Origin: Fragum whitleyi
Lineage: Eukaryota; Mollusca; Bivalvia; Cardiida; Cardiidae
Assembly: GCA_948146395.1 (NCBI GenBank)
Contig: OX411555.1
Span: 41,009,225-41,073,224 of the forward strand
DNA: 64,000 bases
Direction of reading: 5' to 3'
This document shows positions 12,046-21,614 of the stretch, piece after piece (the first letter of the stretch is position 1; each line of letters opens with the position of its first letter). A model generated the notes under the pieces. It ran no database searches. It was not told where the DNA came from and worked only from the letters and a program-made list of their open reading frames with translations. The position numbers and the translations under genes were made by a program.

Positions 12046-12918
12046 TTTAGCTCCACTGGCTGAAAGCCACTGGGGCTATTGTCATGGTGTTGTGTCCGTC
12101 GTGCGTCCGTCCGTGCATGCGTGCGTGTGTGCGTCCGGTCGTAAACTTTTCTTTAAAAAACTTCTCCTCAGAAACTACTAGATGAATTTCAACCAAACTT
12201 CACAGGAATGATCCTTGGATGACCCTCTTTCAAAGTTGTTCAAGAAATTTTGATCCAATGAAAAACATGGATTTAATGGGCGTGGCTAATTTCCAAATAT
12301 GGTAAAAAGTGAGTTTTCTCAGATTCTAATCTATGGATACCAATTAGATTTTACATGAATGATCCTTGGGTGACCCTTTATCAGTCTACAAAAAATCATC
12401 GTGATCGCATGGAAAATATGCATTTTATGGGCAGAGGTCAATTCTCTATATGTTATATAGTGGAAACTTAGAAAATCATTTTCTCAGAATGTAACTGATG
12501 GATATCAACCAAATTTCAATGGAATAATCCTTGAGTGACCCTTTATCGGTCTGCAAAAAATCATTTTGATTGGATGAAAAATATGTATTTTATGGGCGGA
12601 TGTCATTTCTCAATATGTTAAATAGTGGAAACTATGAAAATCATTTTCTCAGAATGTTACTGATGGATATCAATCAAACATTTATGGTATGATCTTTGGA
12701 TGACCCATTATCATGCAGCCAAAAATTATTTTGATTTGATGAAAAATATGTCTTTTAAGAGTGGAGGTCATTTCTCTATTTGTTATATAGTTGAAACTTT
12801 GAAAATCATTTTCAACATCAGTAAACCCCAAATATCTAAAAATCTAGTCAAAACATTTATTTGTTTTTACAAGAATTTCAAGCCTGTGGAGCGACACAAG
12901 CCATTCATGGCTTTCTAG
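12046..12918 (-). mobile_element. Helentron-like element with tandem core
   Basis: At the left is a hairpin (agctccactggc...gccactggggct) followed by tgtccgtcgtgcgtccgtcc. Four units of 150-165 bp follow, each with ttttatgggc...tcatttctc (about 12270, 12421, 12586 and 12750). At the right is a second hairpin (aagccattcatggctt, 12898-12913) followed by tctagt. On the minus strand the first hairpin is followed by ctaaaaa. The 72-codon frame at 12700 lies inside the repeats and is not a gene. Confidence 0.6.
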
Positions 12919-13204
12919 TTTACTTGTAATTCAAGTGACTTAGTATACATTCGACGAGTCAAAAAAGCATTTATATTGGAAAACACAGTTGGTCTGTCTT
13001 TCATTATCTTTCGTTAACTTTCGATAACATCCACGAGTTCACAAGAATGATATTTATTTTAGATAAAATGAAATCTTGCTAACATAGCCAGGGATCGAAA
13101 AGGAGGATTAAGAAAAAATGAAAAATCTATCCGTTACTTTTCTAAAAGCTTATTTCATTTTATGTATAGGTCACTGAGCAAGAGGAAATTTCATCATGAA
13201 GATA
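12919..13204. other. Spacer between two inserted elements
   Basis: No recognised feature. Confidence 0.3.
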
Positions 13205-14476
13205 TATAAGACAAGAGGGCCATTGGCCCTTAAGCGCTCACCTGAGGCATATAGTTTACAAAGGAAGCAAAGTGCCAACACTACTTATTTGAAATTCATT
13301 ACTGGCTTAACAAAAGTCACAGATATCAAGATGACATACATTTGAGTCAAATAAACTGCCCCTAGAGTGCACACAAGGTTTTTCTAGAATTTGACCCCTG
13401 GACCACATTTTGATCAGACTTGACCGAATTTTGATCTTGACCGAGATTTGATGGAGACAAACATTCTGACCAAGTTTCAAGACATTTGGGCCAAAAATGT
13501 GGCCCCTTGAGTGCACACAAGGTTTTTCTAAAATTTGACCCCTTGACCCCATTTTTGACCCCACCTGACCCAATTTCGAACTTGACCGAGATTTGATAGA
13601 GACAAACATTCTGACCAAGTTTCAAGACATTTGGGCCAAATATGTGGTCTCAAGAATGCACACAAGGTTTTTTCTAAAATTTGACCCCTTGACCCCATTT
13701 TTGACCCCACCTGACCCAATTTCGAACTTGACCGAGATTTGATAGAGACAAACATTCTGACCAAGTTTCAAGACATTTGGGCCAAATATGTGGTCTCAAG
13801 AATGCACACAAGGTTTTTTCTAAAATTTGACCCCTTGACCCCATTTTTTACCCCGCTTGACCCAATTTCAAACTTGACCGAGATTTAATGGTGACAAACA
13901 TTCTGACATAGTTTCAAGATATTTAAGCCAAAAATGTGGCCTTTAGAGTGCACACAAGGTTTTTCTAAAATTTGACCCCTTGACTCCATTTTTGACCCAA
14001 CTTGACCCAATTTCGAACTTGACCGAGATTTAATGGTGACAAACATTCTGACCAAGTTTCAAGACATTTGGGCCAAAAATGTGGTCTCAAGAGTGCACAC
14101 AGGGTTTTTCTAAAATTTGACCCCCTGACCCCATTTTTGACCCAATTTCGAACTTGACCGAGATTAAATGGTGACAAATATTCTGACCAAGTTTCAAGAC
14201 ATTTGGGCAAAAAATGTGGCCCCTAGAGTGCACACAAGGTTTTTCTAAAAATTTGACCCCTTGACCCCATTTTTGACCCCACTTTACCCAATTTCGAACT
14301 TGACCGAGATTTAATGGAGACAAACATTCTGATCAAGTTTCAAGACATTTGGGCCAAGAATGTGGCCTCTAGAGTGCACACAAGGTAAAGTTTGACGACG
14401 GACGACGGATGACAGACGACGAACAGCAGCCCATCACAATAGCTCACCTTGAGCACATCGTGCTCAAGTGAGCTAA
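13205..14476 (+). mobile_element. Helentron-like element with 145-bp minisatellite
   Basis: It begins with a hairpin (agggccattggccct) and cgctcacctgagg. It ends with gacggacgacggatgacaga and a hairpin (agctcaccttgagcac / gtgctcaagtgagct) followed by aaaaa. It is the same architecture as 12046-12918 in the opposite orientation. The body is an array (next entry). Confidence 0.65.
13369..14390. repeat. Tandem array, about 145 bp x 7
   Basis: The phrase gcacacaaggtttttcta recurs at 13369, 13513, 13658, 13804, 13950, 14095 and 14230, with a last partial start at 14376. Spacings are 144, 145, 146, 146, 145, 135 and 146. Antisense frames encoding LGQVRNWVKWGQKWGQ-like repeats are by-products of a unit length near a multiple of three. 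Confidence 0.95.
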
Positions 14477-14560
14477 AAAGGTGAGATGGAGATTCGATCT
14501 TCGGACCTTGCACTGCGAGTCTCTGACCTTATGCATATATCTCATTCTATTCTGTCATCA

Positions 14561-14658
14561 CGATTTGGTATATATTGTTACTTGAATGTAATGTTTGCTT
14601 ATTGTTTATCCATATAAGGAAGTGGGTTTCGAATACTTAAAAAGGTAAGCAGGAATAT
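14561..14658. mobile_element. Foldback element, left arm (inner part)
   Basis: About 95 bp (tttatccatataaggaagtg, gggtttcgaatactt) that is the reverse complement of 15469-15562. Since 15469-16259 is continuous on the right, this shows the left arm was one piece before the insertions at 12007-14560. Confidence 0.8.
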
Positions 14659-14840
14659 TAATTGATTGATTGAATGGAGTTTAACGCCGATTTCAACATT
14701 TTTGCAGTTATATCGCGGCGGCTGGAGCACCTAACAATGGATTCCTGGTTTTTCTCTCACCGGTACAACCATCACATCCTTTCCTAGCCTCCAGCTGCTA
14801 TCTCACATAGGTTAACGATTATCAACCCATTGGTGAGAGA
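14659..14840 (-). mobile_element. tRNA-headed SINE, 5'-truncated
   Basis: Reverse orientation copy: tail ttgattgattgaatgg, then gcacctaacaatggattcct, then cctagcctccagctgctatc. The tRNA-like head is missing. It sits at the start of the foldback loop. Confidence 0.75.
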
Positions 14841-15468
14841 CCGATAACTTTCAAAGTTGACAAATTTAGGACAATTTGAAAGGAGTTTTACGTCGACTCT
14901 TGTAACAAAACATGTGTTTTGTGATGTGTTCCTTTACACTTTATTTCATACTGACGCCAAGAAAAAAAAGCCTTGGTAAAATGTGAAATTTCTTTCCATG
15001 TGGCATTTTACATCCCGATAAAACTTTGGTTAATTTTAATAAAAAGAATGTCTAAACTTCAGAAGCGGTTAGTTTTTTTTCGAGGAACATGTGCGCCTTT
15101 TTAAGATTGTTGCTTCAATAAAAATTACACATGTTTCTCTAGCATTTGATATGCATGTCAGTGATTCACGCATGAAGTGTTTATTTCAATTTTGTAAACC
15201 GATCCTTTTCATGTTCTCAAAAATAATCCAACATTTTGTTTTAAGTTCAAATAAAAAAACACCCTATGCATTTGAAACTGACTTTATACACTGATTTAAT
15301 AATGGAAATCTAATCAACTACTTCTTCTTCTTCTTTATCTTCTTCTTCTTCTTCGTTTTATGCATTTTTATTGTTTAGCGTCAGAAAGCGTTATTATAAG
15401 GAAATCGATTTAGGACCTTAATCTCCGTTTTTGTTTATATTTGTAAACAAATTTGTTTGTAACAAATT
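14841..15468. other. Foldback loop region with (CTT)n
   Basis: AT-rich sequence between the two arms. A cttcttcttctt microsatellite with one interruption is at 15321-15354. The 67-codon frame at 15091-15294 has no recognised domain. Confidence 0.5.
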
Positions 15469-16259
15469 TGGTTATATTCCTGCTTACCTTCTTCAGTATT
15501 CGAAACCCACTTCCTTATATGGATAAAAAATAGGCAAACATTACATTCAAGTCACATTATATAACCAATCTTATCTTGGTTTGTGAGTATTTGAAATCCT
15601 ACATTATATCCCTTGAATTATTTTTCGATATGACACGTCATTTGCAAAATAGTGGACATGAATGTCAGCATGTATGTCGATTTTAATTGTTTTGGTGTCT
15701 TATTGAAAAATACAACACCAAAAATGACCATTTTTATGCAAAATCTGAATATGGGTCTGTAGACATCGGCAATCACAAATTATTGAGTTCTGTCATCTAT
15801 GTGAACCCCGTGAAATTCACGCTGTCTACAGAGGCAACATTTTTCTTACTACATGACCTCTTTGGGGACCCGCTGTGTGTTTATTTTTTTTAATTATGGC
15901 TTCAAATTTGGAAGAAATATCGGCGGATGATTAGACTTCAGGGGTGTATTAGTTGAAATAGCATTTATTGAGAGATAGGCGAAATATGAGAGCATAAAGT
16001 CTAATTTCATAACTTTTCATGGGAAACCTCCGAAATAATCAATGATTGTGGCCTTATTTGGGAGGGATATGAGTAAAGATTTATTCTATAGAAGCGCTGA
16101 ACACCTACATGATCATTTATCTGCTTTAGAGTACCAAAGCTTCAATCGTTTATTTACACGAATAAATTTATTTGACCTACCGTCTCATCGGCATAATGTT
16201 CCGATGCTGTCATCGTTGACTCTCACCCGTCATCGCCGCAACCGGTTGTACGGTGTGTG
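15469..16259. mobile_element. Foldback element, right arm
   Basis: About 790 bp, the reverse complement of the two pieces of the left arm. It contains a 12-codon frame at 15896-15934 (MASNLEEISADD) and a frame from 16042. Its first 73 residues match the left-arm frame except for Ser to Pro (NLFDLSSH / NLFDLPSH). It ends acggtgtgtg against the SINE body. Confidence 0.85.
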
Positions 16260-16492
16260 GCAGTGCGTCAGACTGTCAATCTAGAGATTTCGGGTTCAAT
16301 CCCTGACAAATCCTATTTGTCTCCTGTCATTGGATGGCAAATCATAGACCTATGTGGGATAGTAGCTGGAGGCTAGGAAAGGATGTTATGGTAGTACTGG
16401 TGTGGGAAATACCAGTAATCCATTCTTAGGTGCTCCGACTGTTGATATAAAACTGATTGATTTTTGAAAGGGGCGTAAAATCCCATTCAAAC
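16260..16492 (+). mobile_element. Remainder of SINE split by the foldback element
   Basis: Starts inside the tRNA-like head (cagtgcgtcagactgtcaat) and continues with the B-box gggttcaatccc. It then has gtagctggaggctaggaaag, aaataccagtaatcc and a decayed 3' end. Confidence 0.75.
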
Positions 16493-17404
16493 AACTTTAG
16501 TGGAACAATAATAAGTGGGATTTTGTGAACCCTATTAAAATCTGCTTCATCAATTATGATAATTTCAAGTATCTGAATTTCTCCTAATATTTTTACTAAA
16601 GATTGTAAATTCAACCATGAGGTAAATTTTAATCTTCAGCCAATTACATGAAACTTAATGATAATTGATTTCCACTAAATTATAAATGCCAAACTGCTAA
16701 ACCTAGCTGATATAGATTTTAAAAAGATATATACTGTACTTTTAATTAATACCTCTTCCCTCATGACATTACTTAAAAAAAAACTTTCTCTATGTCTAAG
16801 TTTAAAGATAAGAATTTTGAATTGAGAGTATTTAAAACATTTTCTTTTTTGGGACGGGGAAAAAATGTAAATTTTGAAATTGGAGAAATAATTAGTTTCT
16901 TCAATTTTCACAGAAAAGTCAGGCTGAACTCAGTTAGTAGTAGTTTGAAAAAAATATTTTATGAAAATGGATTGCTCTTTTGCCATATGCAATTGATAAA
17001 TTTTGGCTATCGGAATTAATCGAGAAGACTTAAAGAAGAAAAGAGATAATATTTGTTGCAAGTCTTACTATTTTCTATAATTCCTATGTCAACGCTAACC
17101 TCGTTTAATTTTAATTATTCCACAACAGATTGGTCAATGTTAAACTATCTTACTATTTGCTATAATTCCTATGTCTCTGGTAACCTCTTTTAATTTGAAT
17201 TATTTCAAAACAGATTGGTCAATGTTAAACCCATCCCCACACAATTTCAACTTTTTGACACCCATGAAGAAAAAAGCTTCAGAAATTATTGTAAACAATG
17301 AAGAAATGAAGCTTGTTAAAAGCAATTTCATCATTGTCTTCAATGCTTTATACAAAAAAGACAAACTTTTTTGAACAATTGCATCAACTTCAATTTATCA
17401 TTTG
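16493..17404. other. AT-rich intergenic sequence
   Basis: 17075-17225 contains a near-duplicate pair of about 100 bp (tattttctataattcctatg at 17068 and a similar stretch at 17155), each ending acagattggtcaatgttaaa. Otherwise nothing recognised. Confidence 0.4.
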
Positions 17405-17480
17405 GAGGGTTCAGTGCAAGACTGTACTAAGTGTATATACAGTGTATATACACTTAGTACAGTCTTGCACTGAACCCTCG
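17405..17480. mobile_element. Short hairpin element, subfamily B
   Basis: Almost perfect 76-bp palindrome: gagggttcagtgcaagactg at the left, cagtcttgcactgaaccctc at the right, with centre gtgtatatacagtgtatatacac split by a single asymmetric base. Confidence 0.9.
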
Positions 17481-17539
17481 AATTATTTTGCAACTTCTTT
17501 GAATTTGAACTAGTCTAAAAAGGTGGGTGTCTGTTTAGA

Positions 17540-17696
17540 TAGTAGACCCGTAATAGTTTTGCAACGTTTCCGAAGTAATGAACTTTAACAGTGTTAACCG
17601 AGGTTCCTAATGAAATTCATTAGGTAACCTCGGTAAACACTGTTAAAGTTAATTACAACTGAAATATTGCGGAACTATTACGGGTCCGCTTGCTTA
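17540..17696. mobile_element. Palindromic MITE (aactattacgggtcc family), copy 2
   Basis: Arms start tagtagacccgtaatag and end aactattacgggtccgct. The stem includes actttaacagtgttaaccga and its complement. Confidence 0.85.
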
Positions 17697-18047
17697 ATAT
17701 TCTGACATAACTCATCCTTAACACTTGATTAGTTATGTATAACATGTATTATTGATTGGTAATTAATCCAGTTAATTCAATATTTAGCAATTTGAATATT
17801 TAGTGAAACAGAAAACAGCCAATGTCCTATAGATATGCAACATTTTGAGAGACAGAGTTTCAAAACTTGAAATCCTATGCCACAGTGAAATTCTGACAAA
17901 AACTAAAACTAACAGACTTTTTAATAACGATTTCATTAATGAAGTGGAAATAAGTAATCAAACAAATTTTAAATTCTATGCTACAGTGAAATTCTGACTA
18001 AAATACTCAGACATCAAGCCTTTATCTCATAAATAACTTGTGTGAAA
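17697..18047. other. Region upstream of TACC exon 1
   Basis: No convincing TATA box or CpG cluster. A short direct repeat (aaattctatgctacagtgaa / gaaatcctatgccacagtga near 17870 and 17970) is the only structure noted. It may hold a promoter or 5' untranslated exon sequence, but nothing in it shows this. Confidence 0.3.
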
Positions 18048-18141
18048 ATGGAGATCAGTACAATGAGCCCATATGGGATGGGCTGGTCTAATTATTGCCG
18101 GACACAGAGAAGAATGTCTTGGACTTTCAGTGGATGTGCAG
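18048..18141 (+). CDS. TACC: TACC exon 1 (putative initiating coding exon)
   Basis: The ATG at 18048 lies in a good context (gaaaATGg). An in-frame TAA at 18030-18032 precedes it, so it is the first possible Met of this frame. The frame runs 31 codons plus one base to a good donor, GTGCAG/gtaaat. The leftover base joins exon 2 in phase to make a Val codon and keeps the downstream frame open. The peptide is rich in Ser, Trp, Tyr and Arg (it includes SPYGMGWSNYC and RMSWTFSGCA). This recalls the short Trp-containing N-terminus of vertebrate TACC1, which also has an SPW start and a TWSAV-like end, although the similarity is too short to be decisive. An 11 kb intron follows. It could instead be an alternative first exon, or a chance open frame. 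The transcription start and any core promoter upstream could not be identified. Confidence 0.5.
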
Positions 18142-18997
18142 GTAAATCTTAAGTGTTTATTTTAATTATAATTGATATTCTTTATTTCCTCCAAATCAAT
18201 GAAGATAACTTTATTATAACAAGAACAGACAGAGCAACTCTTTAGGTAAACGGGGAAAAAATTGACATACACAAAGCTTTACAACAATCAAATATACAAG
18301 GCATTTAAGTATTTTTTATAAGAGTATATGATACGGTTTATCACTTAAACCTTGCCAAAAACAGATTGAGTCGAAAAATTCTAGGAAAAACCATTGTTTC
18401 GCAAAAGGGAGTATGCAAAAATTGTTGTGGACAGCAATGCGGTCAAAAATCATGAAATGAAATAGATACTTCATTATTTATAATTATGATTATCTTCTTA
18501 AATGAGATATAAGTTCAAATTCATACCAAAGTGGGCTTTTACATAATATGAATATCTAGTGAAATATTATTCCTTACTGCTTAAATATGCCATGAAGGCG
18601 TAGACTGCAAATTGTGAGTATGTAGACCAACAGAATGCATCCTAACATTCTTGTACACTTTAACAGTTTGTAAAGATGTGTTTGGTCAGACTACACTCAA
18701 TATCATCAGTACCACAACGTGAACAGGATTTATCGAATAAAGCTAGATAGGCAATAAGCTGTGCAACAGAAAAACAAACGTTTAGAGGATGTGGGTTATG
18801 ACGGGCGTTTGTCCATAATGGACGATCAGTGAAGGTAGACTAAATTTGTCTATATAGTTCAAAATTTGACGAAGTTGTCCTACGCTCCCACTCATTTACT
18901 GTAAACAGCTTTATATTGGCAGTGTCCACATTTGGTGGGTTTTTGTTTACGATTTTTTTGGAGGTGATTTATTTGGCGCATTTTACATGTAACGCCG
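18142..18997. other. Start of TACC intron 1, nothing recognised
   Basis: AT-rich with no repeat family or exon recognised. Confidence 0.35.
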
Positions 18998-19915
18998 AAT
19001 TCAATTTTTATACGCCTGTCCAAGACGGGACGTATTATGGGATCACCCGTGGCGTCCGGCGGCATCCACTTCTTTGTCCGGAGCATAACTCTGTCACTTG
19101 AAGTCCGATAGACTTCAAACTTGGCAATTGTATTCTTCTCATCATTGCGGAGTGCAGTGCACAAGAACCATAACTCTACCTGGCCTATTTTTTGAGTTAT
19201 TGCCCTTTGATGTTTTTCATACTAGAATCTTGTCTGGAGTATATCTCTAAAAGTATAATAGCTAGGATCATGAAACTTTATGGGTGTATAGATCTCACCA
19301 AGGGGGAGTGCAGTGCACAAGAACCACAACTCTACCTGGCCTATTTTTTGAGTTATTGCCCTTTTTTTTCAGAATTGAATCTTGTCCGGAGTATATCTCA
19401 AAAGTATAATAGCTAGGATCATGAAACTTCATGGGTGTATAGATCTTACCAAGGGGGAGTGCAGTGCACAAGAACCATGATTCTACCTGGCCTATTTTTT
19501 GAGTTATTGCCCTTTGTTGTTTTTCAGACTTGAATCTTGTCTGGAGTATATCTCTAAAAGTATAATAGCTAGGATCATGAAACTGCATGGGTGTATAGAT
19601 CTTACCAAGGGGGAGTGCAGTGTACAATAACCATAATTCTACCTGACCTATTTTTTGAGTTATTGCCCATTGTTGTTTTTCAGACTTGAATCTTGTCCGG
19701 AGTATATCTCTAAAAGTATAATGGCTAGGATCATGAAACTTCATGGGTGTATAGATGTCATCAAGGGGGAGTGCAGTGTACAAGAACCATAATTCTACCT
19801 GCCTATTTTTTGAGTTATTGCCCGTTGTTGTTTTTCATACTTGAATCTTGTCCGGAGTATATCTCTAAAAGTATAATAGCTAGGATCATGAAACTTCATG
19901 GGTGCAAAAAATATT
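18998..19915. repeat. Element with tandem array, about 155 bp x 5
   Basis: A non-repeated head (cgcctgtccaagacgggacg) is followed by units with aagtataatagctaggatca at 19251, 19402, 19558, 19714 and 19869 (spacings 151, 156, 156 and 155). The 162-codon antisense frame at 19295-19783 is the back-translation of this array, not a gene. Relatives are at 7800-7925 and 4260-4560. Confidence 0.9.
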
Positions 19916-20339
19916 CATTCAAAATAACCTCAGTTCTATTCAAACCCCCAGTTAATACTAAGCAGTGTGACGGGTGTATCATGTGACAATTTGGCACCTT
20001 GTTCCTTGTTCAAAACGACGAAAGTGTAAGAAAGGCAATTTTCTAGAGTAATGTCTACTGTCTGTGAACTAAACAACTGACTTTGTTTTCAAACCTTTAG
20101 TGAGAGTTGTAATTCATGTACAAGTTTTTCACACATCTTTGATAAAATGTTAATTAACATTGACAAAAAGGTATGTCGCGCAAGATTACACATGCATCGT
20201 TACAGAGGAATTTAAGGACAAATATTGGCGATGGATTAATTTTAGCGCATCTTAGCTTGACCTCCAATATAGCCTAAATAAAACCACCGCCAAAATGTCC
20301 TCGTTCACAGTATATGAAAGAAATTGATTTCAATAAAAT

Positions 20340-20900
20340 AAGTTTTTACGAAGTATTAATGTGGTCAAAATGGGTAATTTTTTTTTAAATAAAACTTGAA
20401 TTCAGCAGGATATGAGTTAAGTCTGCTGTATGCTGGCACAAGAGTCTTTCTTTCCATCATCATCATCACCATCATCAACATTAACCCCTTTTCAATAGAT
20501 AAAAGCTGATGGTAAAAGTGCTGAAAGTACTGTATGTGCTGATTGGGGGCTTTAGTTCGCTTGCCAACAGATCTACCATCTCCCAATAAATGCTCCTGGG
20601 AGCTATACAAAACATGGTCAGCGAGCTTTTATTTAGCGTGCATTTTCTGATTTGAAAAAATCATTGAAATTGATGTCTTTTAGGCCCTTTTCCCTTTCAT
20701 TTGAGATGAATTTCCTTCAAACAATCATTTAATTGAGTGTTTAGAGGAATTTCATCACAAATTAGAGAAGAAGTCTCAAACAGTTCCTAAAATTTAGACA
20801 TTTTAAGTGGGTTTTCTTGGTAAAAAATGTAGGGGTGCTACCATTAGGGTGGGCCCTTTAATTAGAGGAAATATGGTTGTTATATTTTACTTTAGTCTTA
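20340..20900. repeat. Dispersed repeat (agagaagaagtc family), copy 1
   Basis: Shares tgctcctgggagctatac, tcatttaattgagtgttta and gtaggggtgctaccattagg with 39828-40130 and, inverted, 41285-41585. A short catcatcatcatcacc stretch lies at 20457-20490. Confidence 0.65.
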
Positions 20901-21536
20901 CCTATATTAAGGTTTTTTTGTTTTTTTTTGTAGTTCACTTTTGTGCTACAGCATGATCTTCAGAAAGTAAATTACCATACAGATGAAATTTAAAGGGGCT
21001 TATTTGCTGCTCCATGTAATTTGTCTGCTTAAGTTAAGGGGTCTTATTGCAATTTTCTTCTTTCTCTAGTAGCATAGTTGAATTAGTGCCCTTGGATTGT
21101 AAGAGTGTCAAATTTTTAAAGGGTGTTGTCTTTCTGACTTTTAAAAAGAGATCAAAACAAATTGAAATAGGCTTACTTCTGACTTAAAGTCTTATCAAGG
21201 ATTGAAATGAAGTCTTTAATTGTCTTTGTTCATATCTATCCAAACATGAACATACAGATCATTGGATATATATGCCTGTCAACTGAAATGACCTTTTAAT
21301 GATTTAAAGTTTTGTAACTTTTTAACAATTTAAACAGGTAAAATATAAGGACTTGCTTGAAAAATTTCAAGGCAGCCATGGACGCACGGGGCTGTTGAAA
21401 TGTTGTTGATGAACATTTTATAGTTATTATATCAAAATTTGAAGGTATCTTTCCATGCTCCAGTTTTACCCATTAACATGTGGGCCATGTGGCATTGGAA
21501 ATAAGTAGTTGTGAACCTGGTTTGGTCAGTCAGAAA
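20901..21536. other. Intron sequence, nothing recognised
   Basis: No repeat family or exon seen. Confidence 0.3.
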
Positions 21537-21614
21537 TTGATGGCTCAGTGCAAAACAATTGTAACTGCCTATAAACATATAGGCAGTTACAGCTGTTTTG
21601 CTCTGAGGCATCAA
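21537..21614. mobile_element. Short hairpin element, subfamily A
   Basis: Arms ttgatggctcagtgcaaaac and gttttgctctgaggcatcaa with stem taactgcctataaacatata. Two mismatches in the stem. Confidence 0.85.

Noticed and set aside
13307..14323. Overlapping minus-strand frames with LGQVRNWVKWGQKWGQ repeats
   Set aside because: By-product of the 145-bp array inside a Helentron-like element. Frames shift between units and there is no start or splice support.
13369..14390. CRISPR-like or spacer array
   Set aside because: Units are direct 145-bp repeats without constant short repeats and variable spacers, in eukaryotic DNA.
19295..19783. 162-codon open frame on the minus strand, the longest in the window
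   Set aside because: It is three repeats of the same peptide created by reading the 155-156 bp tandem array backwards. The unit length, near a multiple of three, keeps it open.
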